Shown: positions 1 through 8,316 of the stretch, one piece after another
Layout of the letters: each line of letters opens with the position of its first letter
Numbering within the stretch: position 1 is the first letter of the stretch
Assembly (NCBI RefSeq): GCF_964030965.1
Contig: NZ_OZ034999.1
Span: 558,001 to 622,000 of the forward strand
Length of the DNA stretch: 64,000 bases
Reading direction: 5' to 3'
From: Spiroplasma endosymbiont of Amphimallon solstitiale
Lineage (GTDB): Bacteria; Bacillota_I; Bacilli_A; Mycoplasmatales; VBWQ01
The notes under the pieces: generated by a model
Told to the model about the DNA's origin: nothing
The model's input: the letters and a program-made list of their open reading frames with translations, nothing else
Database searches by the model: none
Translations under genes and position numbers: made by a program

Positions 1-2
1 GG

Positions 3-34
3 AAAAAGACAAGAAATAATCTTGTCTTTTTTTG
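3..34. terminator. Bidirectional terminator hairpin at element left edge
   Basis: The stem AAAAAGACAAGA / TCTTGTCTTTTT encloses a 5-base loop and is followed by a T run. The identical hairpin is at 34593 in copy 2. It could stop host transcripts entering the element or leftward transcripts leaving it. Confidence 0.75.
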
Positions 35-59
35 TAATTGTAAAATTTTAAAATTTTTA

Positions 60-410
60 TTATTAACACCCTTTAAATATCTACTACACGCAGTGACCAA
101 GTAGGAGAAAGTTAATAATTAATAACCCTCTTTAACACTATTATCAACACGTGTTAGGGAATTAAAACAGTGAACCACAACACAGTTGTTAAAAATAGTG
201 GCCAAAACATGTGGACTTGCATGGATAAATAAAAAGTGGAGTGATACCTAATAAAATATACTAACCAGTAATGGTAATTCTTGGGGTGGGAGCGAATTGG
301 AAACTAGTATATATAGACCTACTAGGGAACCTACTATATTAATTCTATTCTTTATTTAACCAACCTTGCCACCCCCCAGTGAGCAAGCGTTGGTTTTATT
401 TTTTATTTTT
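60..410 (+). ncRNA. Conserved non-coding leader, candidate structured RNA
   Basis: No open frame of note lies here, yet the stretch is almost base-for-base identical to 34650-35000 in copy 2, while the first genes downstream are unrelated. Local inverted repeats include CTAC/GTAG near 79-104, AACAC/GTGTT near 146-156 and CTAGTA/TACTAG near 305-327. The stretch ends in a strong intrinsic terminator. It may be a small RNA, a leader of the early operon, or a replication or packaging site. Which of these is unknown. Confidence 0.55.
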
Positions 411-412
411 TT
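358..412 (+). terminator. Rho-independent terminator of the leader RNA
   Basis: The outer stem AACCAAC/GTTGGTT and inner stem CTTGC/GCAAG are followed by a T-rich tract. Copy 2 (34948-35002) has inner stem CTTAC/GTAAG, a compensatory double change that supports the structure. Confidence 0.85.
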
Positions 413-461
413 TGAAAATTTTTTTGGGCGAGAAAATAAATTTCAAACTTGTAAAAAAAAT

Positions 462-537
462 TGAGCGGTGCCGGTTCAATTAAAATATTAATTTGTTTAA
501 CACAAATTAAATAAATATTGAATCGAATGCCTCGATT
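462..537 (+). other. Long imperfect inverted repeat upstream of early genes
   Basis: GGTTCAAT with AT-rich sequence pairs imperfectly with an ATTGAATC-containing arm across a short loop; the arms recur at 35050-35122 although the surrounding sequence drifts. It lies between the leader terminator and the first early gene, so it may be a 5' UTR structure or an origin. Function is not determinable here. Confidence 0.4.
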
Positions 538-673
538 TCTTTTTAAAATTTCACAATTTATTTTTGAGCCCAGAATTTCTGGAATGAATAAAACTAATAG
601 TATTAATAATATAAAAATAAAAATATATATTCTTTATGCTACAAGCAACAGAACATATTAGGAAAGGATTATT

Positions 674-1334
674 ATGCAAATAGAATTTAAAAAAGAACAA
701 ATTGTAAAAGATAAACCACAATCTATTCTTATTGATTATGGTGAATATAAATTACAATTTCCAAAATGAATGGTTAAAAATAATAGTTTTATTGTTGATG
801 ATAAATATACATATTGAGTTTTTAATTTAGAAAATATTAAAAGAGAATTAAGTGGTAATGAATTAATAAAATTATTAGAACCATATATTAAAGACCAAAA
901 AATAACTGTTAATAAACCAATTATTCCAAAAGAATATTATTTTAATGATATAAAACTTGAACCACTAACATTTTATGACCAGCATAATAGTTGATTTATG
1001 GGTGAAATAACTGATAACAAAACTAAAATTACTAATCCTTGTTTTAAATATAACATTACGTGAGAAGAAAACAGAAAAGGTTTTAAAATAAATAATCCAT
1101 ATAATCATAATGATTTACCAATTAATTATATAGTTACTTCTTATAAGGAAATTTCAACTCATAATGAAAAAGTATTTTTGTTGAACATGTAAACAACATA
1201 AATTAGATTATTTATTCTTTAATACTAATGATATAAAAACAAAAAAATATTTTTTAAGAGATAACAATAGTAAAGCAATTTGTTATGACTGTATTTTAAA
1301 TATTAGGTTAAGTAGGAGGTATAAATATGGATAA
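674..1334 (+). CDS. Early protein with C-terminal zinc knuckle, split by a frameshift
   Basis: The ATG follows a GGAAAGGA ribosome site. The first frame gives 172 residues and stops at 1192. A +1 change in the T5 run at 1175-1179 continues into a frame with CWTCKQH and, about 37 residues on, CYDC, ending at 1334 and overlapping the next start. A CxxC-CxxC knuckle in the second frame suggests the joined protein (about 219 aa) is the real product. The break may be an error, a mutation or programmed slippage. Copy 2 has unrelated genes here. Function unknown. Confidence 0.6.
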
Positions 1335-1530
1335 AGAATATTTAACTAAAAGAGGAACGATTTACATAACGGACAGTGATGATATTGAATTTAAAATAGG
1401 ACTAATTAAACTGATTGATGATTTAAAAAAAGATAATTTAGTTTGTGGTCATAAAGAATTTATTGAAGAATGTAAATATTGTTGATGTAATTGTGATTTA
1501 GAAATTATTAAAACAATTATTAGAGGTTAA
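1327..1530 (+). CDS. Small Cys-rich early protein (67 aa)
   Basis: The gene starts behind a perfect AGGAGGT site and overlaps the end of the preceding frame. The C-terminal half carries CKYCWCNC together with an earlier Cys-Gly-His, a plausible metal site. It sits directly before the resolvase gene in one operon. No family recognised; not found in copy 2. Confidence 0.7.
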
Positions 1531-1538
1531 CTTAATTA

Positions 1539-1976
1539 ATGCAATATGAGTTAATTATCGGTATTGACCCTGCTGGTATTGGTAATAACGGAATTGTTAT
1601 ATATTCAAATGAAACTAATAATATTCTCTTTAATGAAACATTTAAAACTAAAACAGTTTTAGAAAGCAAAAATTTGTATAAAGAATACTTTTTATTAATT
1701 AAAAAACATTCTGATAATAAAAAAATACTAGTTATTGTAGAAGATTTCTTTTTAAGTTCAAAACAATTATTAACTAATCCATTAGCAACTCCTAAAATTA
1801 TTGGTGCATTAATGTCATTAATACAAGATGTTTTTAATTGAGATTATCTAGAAAATCACCCAAAAAACAAAAACAAAATAGCAAATTATAAAGGAAATAT
1901 AAAATTAACAAAACATGAACAAGATGCATATAAACATGTTCAATACTATTTAAGGAATTATAAAAATGAAAGATAA
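1539..1976 (+). CDS. RuvC-like Holliday-junction resolvase (145 aa)
   Basis: An RNase-H-fold endonuclease of the RuvC/YqgF type that would cut four-way junctions during element replication or recombination. GIDPAG near residues 8-13 gives the first catalytic Asp (D10), LVIVED gives the second acid (E68), and HEQDAY near 126-131 supplies the C-terminal acids. Residues 1-100 and the tail are joined by a TGA Trp codon. The start overlaps no upstream gene; the end overlaps the next gene by 11 bases. Its orthologue in copy 2 (35846) is about 80% identical by eye. Confidence 0.8.
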
Positions 1977-2259
1977 AGCAAATTATGTCAAATTAACAGT
2001 AAAACTGAGTAATACTATTGAAGCAAAATATTACGAAAAAGGTAATAAAGAATTATATTATAGTGTTCGAGGTCAGTGAAATGGTTTAAACTATGTTACT
2101 TTAATTTTTAACAATCCAAAATTTTATAGACGATGTATTTTATTAAACAAAAATGATGAAATTATAGTAACTGGTCAAATCTTTAATACTTTAAACATTC
2201 CTAAAAATCGTGCATTTTGTTCAATTAATGTTAAATGATTTAAAAAATGAAAAGAGTAA
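1966..2259 (+). CDS. OB-fold-like protein, possible single-strand binding protein (97 aa)
   Basis: Overlaps the resolvase gene and is the most conserved early neighbour; copy 2 (36273) differs mainly near the start. The pattern LLNKNDEIIVTGQIF followed by a strand ending in INVKWFKKW resembles the KGD-x-V-x-V-x-G core of SSB-type OB folds. Coupling to a resolvase supports a role on replication DNA. The assignment is structural inference only. Confidence 0.5.
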
Positions 2260-2262
2260 AAA

Positions 2263-2424
2263 ATGATATTATGAAAAATTTTATTAATAGTACCAATATT
2301 AATAACAATTATAACATTAATAATATTTTTAATATTTATTATTAAAGAATTAAAAAATGAATATAAAGTATTAAAAATATTAAGCGAAATTGCTAATCAA
2401 ATTGAAAATAAGGAAATAAAATAA
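2263..2424 (+). CDS. Single-span membrane peptide (53 aa)
   Basis: M-I-L-W start, then a long Ile/Leu segment (residues 4-26) forming one transmembrane helix and a charged C-terminal tail. Its stop overlaps the next start. No counterpart at this place in copy 2. Unknown role. Confidence 0.6.
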
Positions 2425-2597
2425 TGAAATGTTTCAATTGTAAAAGTGAAGCAGTAGGATGTTGAAAAAGTGCAAGTATATTTGGATATAGTAAAGATAA
2501 TTTTGCATTTGATTTATATTTTTGTGAAATCCATTTAAAAAAAGTATTAAAAGAAAATGATATAGAAATTGATGAATTTGATGATAATAAAAATTAA
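2424..2597 (+). CDS. Zinc-knuckle early protein (57 aa)
   Basis: Begins MKCFNCKS (CxxC) with a second pair supplied by Cys-Glu-Ile-His near residue 36, a treble-clef-like layout, and ends in an acidic tail. Translationally coupled to the upstream gene. Probably a small DNA- or protein-binding factor; the partner is unknown. Confidence 0.6.
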
Positions 2598-2706
2598 AAA
2601 GAATAATAAATGTGGTTATGGTAGAGTTTATGCCCATAAATGTAGCAACTTATGTAAACAAAAACAAAATAAAAGAGTTAGGAAAGAAAGGTTAAATTAT
2701 GAATAA
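2581..2706 (+). CDS. Small basic Cys-containing protein (41 aa)
   Basis: Overlaps the acidic end of the upstream gene in another frame and ends inside the next start. It is Lys/Arg-rich with Cys at residues 11, 21 and 25 (CSNLC). It fills the only open frame in this gap. Modest confidence because it is short and lacks a clear ribosome site. Confidence 0.45.
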   Translation: MIIKIKKNNKCGYGRVYAHKCSNLCKQKQNKRVRKERLNYE

Positions 2707-2860
2707 AGAAAAAATAATGAAATATATTAATGAAAAATTAAAAAATGCTGAAGAACAATATAATGATGAATTTTATCAAGATTTAAAACAATATATAAAA
2801 GGTGAAATTGATTTTATTAAAATTTTATTAATTAGAGTAAAAGAGGGTGAATTTGACTAA
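2699..2860 (+). CDS. MNKEK-family small protein (53 aa)
   Basis: Starts MNKEK and ends GEFD. The same start and end pattern appears in the genes at 4247 and 36704, so these form a small paralogous family, probably helical. It is joined to the next gene by an overlapping TAATG. Function unknown. Confidence 0.65.
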   Translation: MNKEKIMKYINEKLKNAEEQYNDEFYQDLKQYIKGEIDFIKILLIRVKEGEFD

Positions 2861-3096
2861 TGATAATATTGCCTACTTTGTTTGATAATAAAGATGAAAT
2901 TGAAATATTATCACCATTTCCAAAAGCAATTCATACAAGTAATGATATTAGAGCAATTATTTTAAGACAATACCCAAATGTTAAATCAAAACACATAATT
3001 GTTTCTGACCCAGAAAGTAATGTTGCATTAATAGTTGGTGATAATGATGTTTATCAAGGTTGAATTAAAGTAACAGTTAAAAAATTAGAAAATTAA
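2860..3096 (+). CDS. Conserved early protein MIILPTLF (78 aa)
   Basis: Present in both copies (37040) with strong identity, for example IIVGDNDVYQGW and NDIRAIIL. Predicted small alpha/beta soluble protein with no catalytic motif recognised. Conservation in an otherwise variable module suggests an essential role. Confidence 0.7.
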
Positions 3097-3107
3097 AGGA
3101 AAATAAA

Positions 3108-3302
3108 ATGATTAATGATTATGAATGACTATGATATTGTGATAGTTATGGTTGTAAAAATAACAATAGTAATCAAAAAATATATGTTTGTTCAATCAAA
3201 AAAAATACAAAATTAGGATTATGTAAAACTCATTTTAATAATTATAGAAATATAACAATTGATTATGTTATTGAAATTAAAGGAGAAAAAAATGGATTAT
3301 AA
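3108..3302 (+). CDS. Small Cys-rich early protein (64 aa)
   Basis: Aromatic N-terminus with Cys at 11 and 16, then a Cys and a Cys-Lys-Thr-His, consistent with a zinc knuckle. It overlaps the next start by 11 bases. Absent from copy 2. Confidence 0.55.
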
Positions 3303-3408
3303 AGAAAAAATTAAAATTAGAATTCATGAATTTGAATTATATGATTATCAAGTAAATACTTTATTAGATATTGTAAGAGAAATGTTAAAAGCAAATAAAG
3401 GAAATTAA
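3292..3408 (+). CDS. Short helical peptide (38 aa)
   Basis: Starts within the end of the preceding gene behind AAAGGAG. The composition is amphipathic helix. Overlap on both sides fits operon coding, but the length limits confidence. Unknown function. Confidence 0.45.
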   Translation: MDYKEKIKIRIHEFELYDYQVNTLLDIVREMLKANKGN

Positions 3409-3409
3409 A

Positions 3410-4231
3410 ATGGCAAACGAAAATACACAATCAAATTATACTTTAATCAAATTAATTAGAACTGGTATAAGTCCAATTTGTGCAATGATAGGTACAAGTG
3501 CTTATTATGGTCAAGTAATAGATAATCCATTATTAGGTTCAATTAATAGTTTATTATTTGGTAAAAAATTAGGTTTAGATATATGAAATTTAAATCAAAG
3601 ACCAAATACAAAAACTAAATTAATTAATAGTTCTAAAAAAATTATTTTAGGTTTAGGAACAATTGGTTTAGCAAATTATAGTAAATGAACAGAAAATAAT
3701 ATTAATCCTATTATTCCAACAACACCAACTCCAATAACTACTACAACTACAACAGAAGGTCCTCCATGATTACTATTAAATAAACAAGAAAATCAGTCAT
3801 TAATGGATTGAGATACATATATTAGTTTAAATGCTTATGGTATATCAAATCTTATTAGTGGAATTCTAGAATTAATACCTAATAAATTTGAAGCAATAAG
3901 AAAAATTTGTAATATGGCAACTGGTGGATGTTTAATATCAAGTGGTGTTGCTATGGGTATTAATAATGATTTTAATAATTCTTATGCAGTACCTACCATA
4001 GTTGCTGGTGTAAGTGAAATTATCCATAATTTACTTCCAATAGAAACAAATCATAATAGAGAAATGCAAGAAACTTCATTTACAAATGAAACTGCAAGAT
4101 TAATAAATGATAATAGATTTACTATTAATAGTGAAACATCAAGTCAATATGGTAGTGGTAATATAAGCGAAGCACTATTAAATAATGATAATGCTTCATT
4201 AAATTGAGATTATAATCACATGAGTTTATAA
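3410..4231 (+). CDS. Membrane protein with Thr/Pro linker (273 aa)
   Basis: Hydrophobic segments lie in the N-terminal third (around ISPICAMIG and LGLGTIGLANY) and in the C-terminal half (ICNMATGGCLISSGVAMG). They are separated by a Pro/Thr tract near 105-120. The orthologue in copy 2 (37289) keeps the membrane segments but has a different linker. A third version survives as a fragment at 30063-30323. It may be a virion membrane or host-envelope protein; no family is recognised. Confidence 0.65.
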
Positions 4232-4246
4232 AGGAGGTGAAAAATA

Positions 4247-4405
4247 ATGAATAAAGAAAAATTACTTGAATATTACAATGATAAATTAAAACAACATGAA
4301 AAAGATTTACAAGAAATACGACTGAATGAAGGTATAGCTAAAAATATTTTAATAGACACAAAATATATGATTGAAAAAATTAATAAAGGTGAATTTGATG
4401 AATAA
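4247..4405 (+). CDS. MNKEK-family small protein (52 aa)
   Basis: Paralogue of the gene at 2699: same MNKEK start, charged helix, and GEFD ending. Preceded by a perfect AAGGAGGTGA site. In copy 2 this position instead holds an unrelated 62-aa gene (38137). Confidence 0.65.
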   Translation: MNKEKLLEYYNDKLKQHEKDLQEIRLNEGIAKNILIDTKYMIEKINKGEFDE

Positions 4406-4446
4406 TCAAAAATAAAAAAATAAAAAATTGAAAGGAAAATATAAAA

Positions 4447-4635
4447 ATGAAAGAATTTTTAAAAGCACTTGAAACAATTGGAATAAGCACTGGTATATTA
4501 ATTTGCAGAGAAATTATTGTTTTATTAAAACGATTTATTACAACTCCAAAACATGTTAGAGCAAATAACAAAATTATCAAACATCAAAAAAAATTAGCAA
4601 AATTAAATGAAAAGATTAATAAAGAAAATAAATAA
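4447..4635 (+). CDS. Membrane-anchored basic peptide (62 aa)
   Basis: One hydrophobic helix (residues 6-27) followed by a strongly basic, helical tail rich in Lys and Asn. The tail is nearly identical in copy 2 (38344) while the first 15 residues differ. Such a layout could tether DNA or a virion component to the membrane. That is inference. Confidence 0.65.
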   Translation: MKEFLKALETIGISTGILICREIIVLLKRFITTPKHVRANNKIIKHQKKLAKLNEKINKENK

Positions 4636-4652
4636 TAAAGGAGAAAAATAAT

Positions 4653-4838
4653 ATGACAAAAATTGAATTTAATGAAAAATATAGAAAACAAGATATCAGT
4701 ATTGATAGAGATTTTGATTTACATATTGATAATTGTTTTAAATTTTCTGATATCAATACATTAGAAAATGCTGTTAATGATTATAAAAAACTAATAAGTG
4801 AAATGCCACAATTAGTTAAAGATTGATTATTGGGATAA
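4653..4838 (+). CDS. Conserved small protein MTKIEF (61 aa)
   Basis: Follows AAAGGAG and precedes the scaffold gene. The protein is acidic and helical. In copy 2 the same gene (38550) is split by an IS5-family element. No known domain. Confidence 0.65.
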
Positions 4839-4855
4839 GATTAGGAGAATGTTAA

Positions 4856-5230
4856 ATGTTAGAAAATGAAAATAATGTTCAACAAACAACTGAACCTTTA
4901 ACTGAAAATAATGCTCAACAAGAAATAGAAAATAAAGTTAATGAAGCAGAAAATAAGTTAAATAAACTTAATCAAGAAATTAAAGAAAAAGAAATAATTA
5001 ATATATTTAAAAAATATCAAGTTAAAAGTGAATTTTATGATTTTTTAAAATTTAAAACTAATAATTTAGAAAATTCAAAAATTGAAGAAACTATTAAAAA
5101 AATCATTAAAGAACAACCAGTATTTAAAGAAACAATTAATACAGGTGGCAAACCACAAACAATAATAACAAATCAACCAAGTTCAATAAAAAGTACATTA
5201 TTGGATTATAAAAATAATAATAATTTATAA
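4856..5230 (+). CDS. Scaffolding-like coiled-coil protein (124 aa)
   Basis: A Gln/Asn/Glu-rich N-terminus leads into a heptad-rich coiled coil (about residues 28-50), then a compact helical region and a loose tail. Size, charge and position directly before the capsid candidate match scaffolding proteins of short-tailed phages (phi29 gp7 class). Copy 2 orthologue at 39687. The function is inferred from order and shape. Confidence 0.6.
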   Translation: MLENENNVQQTTEPLTENNAQQEIENKVNEAENKLNKLNQEIKEKEIINIFKKYQVKSEFYDFLKFKTNNLENSKIEETIKKIIKEQPVFKETINTGGKPQTIITNQPSSIKSTLLDYKNNNNL

Positions 5231-5248
5231 CAGAAAGGAAATCAAAAA

Positions 5249-6430
5249 ATGGCAATACAATTCAATAAAAATTTAGATAATACCGAAAAATTAGTAGAAG
5301 CACCAGAGTTTATAGAATTTTATAAACAATCAAATTCACCATGAGCAAGTTTTTTTCCTATCGAAATGGTTAATTCAACAAAAATTGAATTTATAGTTAA
5401 AAAACCAAAAAATTCAGAAATTAAAGTATTAAAATGAAATGATAAAAGCAAAGGATTAGATGTTAGTTATGCTGAAACTATTAAAATTTTAAAAGAAATT
5501 AAAGAAGAAGCAGTTGCGGGTGAAATAATTGCTAATGTTGATTTAAATGCTGAAAATGGACAAAATTTATTAAATACAATGCAATATGAAGTTGCTAATG
5601 ACTTAGCAGATTATTTAGCAAATAATGATACAAATGTAATTGCAAAATATGCAACTAAAATAGACATTACTGATAAATCACCAGTAGGATATTTAAAATC
5701 AATGTTAGATGCTTGAAATACTTTATTTCAACTAAGAAATAGTAATAATTGTCGTTTTTTTATTACTAATAATCTTTATGATAGTATTGTTTATTTAGCT
5801 AATAATAAAGGATTAATTACTGATAATCAGATTGCTCAACAATTAAGATTAAATGGAAATGATTTATATATTAAAGGTGTACTATGTCAAATTGTAATGG
5901 ATGATTATATGACATTTACTGATAATAATGAAACTAAAATTATGTCTTTTGTTTTAGCAACACCAAGAGCAATGAAAAGATATATGTTACAAAATACAGT
6001 TGTATATGTTCAAGATATTGCTGATGGTAAAGTTGGAAGAAGATATTTAGTTGGTGGAGAAGTAACTGGTGAATCAATACCCTATATAACAGATGAAGAA
6101 ACAACTTCACGCTGAATGTTATGTGCAATTGTTAATAATGATAAAAATGATTTAAAAACTAAGATTACAAATTTAACAACTGATATTACTGCAAATGGTA
6201 ATAACAATAACAATGAATTAAATACAGAAATAAAAAGTACTAATGAACTTAAATCATTAAATCCAAATTTAACAAATCCAACTATTAAATATTTTAGTGA
6301 TGCACAAGGAAAAACTAATGTAAGTAATCAAAAACAAAAAGCAGGTGACTTATATATAACTATTACTGCAAATATTAATGACTTAAATTATAAAGGAACA
6401 ACAAATCCAATTAAAATAACTCTTAAATAA
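5249..6430 (+). CDS. Major-capsid-like protein (393 aa)
   Basis: No membrane segment. The central region (about 150-220) alternates helices and strands, with FFITNNLYDSIVYLAN followed by an LRLNGNDLYIKGVLCQIV strand pair. This is the pattern of HK97-fold capsids, where a target helix is followed by a pair of strands and a D-x-Y-M loop. The C-terminal ~100 residues form a less conserved, Asn-rich domain ending in NPIKITLK, possibly a surface domain. It lies behind the scaffold candidate. Copy 2 (40080) has diverged moderately. Confidence 0.55.
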
Positions 6431-6444
6431 AGGAAATTAATATC

Positions 6445-8313
6445 ATGCCAATTGGTACAACTAGTACAGCAATACTTTTAAACATAAATAAACCAAAACA
6501 TACTAGAACAAGTAACCAACAAGAAAATAAAAGTTTTTGATGAGAAATTTTAGAAATGATTGGTGTACAAGTAATAACAGTAGCACTTGCTCCTTTTACT
6601 GGTGGTTTAAGTGAAAGTATAGCACTTGGATTAGGTGCAAGTGATTTAATTGCTAGTATTAGTGCTGTTGATGTAGAGTTTTTAACTGATTTTACTATTA
6701 ATCAAGTTTATGATTATTTAAAAGGAAATGTAACACCATTAAATACTTTTTTTAATATATTACCTGCATTTGTTGGAATTAATAAAATTAGTCGTGGTTA
6801 TCGTACTACTAAATTTATTAAGTTAGCACAAAAAACTAAAACATTAGAACAAATTGGTGTTAAAGAAGCAAAAAACTTACAAGAAATTATTAGTCAAGTA
6901 AGTGGAAAAGAAATTTTAACAGATAAAATCATTGGTAATAAACGTTATTTATTTAATTATAGTTTGGCACCTAATCGTGAAACAATAACACAAAATTTAG
7001 GTTATGTTGCTGAAAAACAATTTAAAAATAATTTTAAATCTTTAAAATCACAACAAATAAAAGAATATTTATCATTACAAAATACATTAATAAAATTAAG
7101 TCCACAATTAACTCCAAAGTTTAAAATTAAAGATATTGAAAAAGCAAATAACTTTTTAAAAAAATATAATACTGAATTAAAAGAAGTATTAAAAATGAAC
7201 CAACATGATTGATTAAATTTAGTTCATACAATACATACAGAGAATAGATATGGAAAAACTTTAATTTTAGATTTACAAAAAATTCGTGCTAATGCTATTA
7301 AATTTAATTTTAAAAATAGTTCAATTCATAAAATTGTTTTAAATGCAAATAAAATTTTTAAGTATTTTGATATTAGATTTTATTTAAAAAAAGGTTTAAA
7401 TAAATTTTGAAAAAATACACCATATTTTGAAAAATTACGAGAAAGTATATATAAATTACAAGAAAAATTTGAAAAATTAGAAAAACAAGCATTTGAAAAT
7501 ATTAATAAATTAAAAGAAAAAGCAACAGATTTATTTACTAGTGCAGAAAAAAGAGCAATTAAACATGCACAATTAATTCCACTAAATTCACCAGTATTTA
7601 TGGGTTGTAAAATTCAACCTTTATCATTAGACAAATGTGCAATTACTATTTATCATCGTAATCCTAAGTATAAACCAATTACAGTTGTTGATAGTATTCT
7701 TAAAGCAAAAACCTTTAATTTTGTAGAAAAGTAATGATACATGATAAAGTGTTATTTTTAGAGAATTTTTACACTAAATAATGTTACTTTTAACAAATTT
7801 TTAATTAAAAATAATATTTTAAGTGTAAATTGATGAATAATTTTTGGTCATCCATACTTTTCTACATAATTAAAAGCAAAAACTTTTGTTACTCAAATAC
7901 ATCCATTTCATTGATATCGTTGATATAGTGGTTGATACATTGGTTATGGTGTTAATCGTAATAAATGATTAAAAGCAATAGCATTTGCTCCACCAGTGGT
8001 GCAACAAGTAATTAGAGATAGTTTTAAAGTATATAGAGAAATATTTAGAACTATTAGAACTTATCATAAAGTAGTAAATGTTATTAATAATCCTATTGAA
8101 AATATTAATAAATCATTTAAAAGTGTTGGTTTAAAATTTTCAGTTAATACTTTATTTGGTACTGGACTATTACATCATTTAGAAAAATTTGCATATAGTC
8201 AAGTTGTAGAAAAAGGTAAGAAAAAATTACAAAAAGAAATTATCCATATATCACATAGGAAAACTAAAACAAAAACTAAACATTATAAAAAAGCATTTTT
8301 TAAGGAATGATAA
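6445..8313 (+). pseudogene. 565-aa virion-like protein, disrupted by a MITE
   Basis: Without the 163-bp insertion and its 8-bp duplication the gene encodes 565 residues, as in copy 2 (41287). Residues 30-80 are glycine-rich and hydrophobic (membrane-active), the middle is a long charged coiled coil, then comes an aromatic block (IHPFHWYRWYSGW in copy 2) and a basic tail ending in a TGA Trp codon plus TAA. It could be a DNA-ejection or minor head protein. Here the frame stops at 7734 inside the MITE, leaving a 429-aa product. Confidence 0.7.
7713..7875 (+). mobile_element. 163-bp MITE, copy a
   Basis: Ends CTTTAATTTTGTAGAAAAG and CTTTTCTACATAATTAAAA; flanked by GCAAAAAC at 7705-7712 and 7876-7883. 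The termini match the IS1595-like elements of this window but there is no transposase. It inserted in the virion gene of copy 1 only. Confidence 0.95.
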
Positions 8314-8316
8314 ATT

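Noticed and set aside
60-420. Group I intron, RNase P RNA or phi29-type packaging RNA
   Set aside because: I could not find the diagnostic core motifs of any of these; only small stems and a terminator are clear.
2434-2637. Leftward frame of 67 aa
   Set aside because: Antisense to two overlapping rightward genes, no ribosome site, low-complexity Ile/Tyr/His composition.
4380-4580. Leftward hydrophobic frame of 66 aa
   Set aside because: Antisense of the conserved 62-aa gene at 4447.
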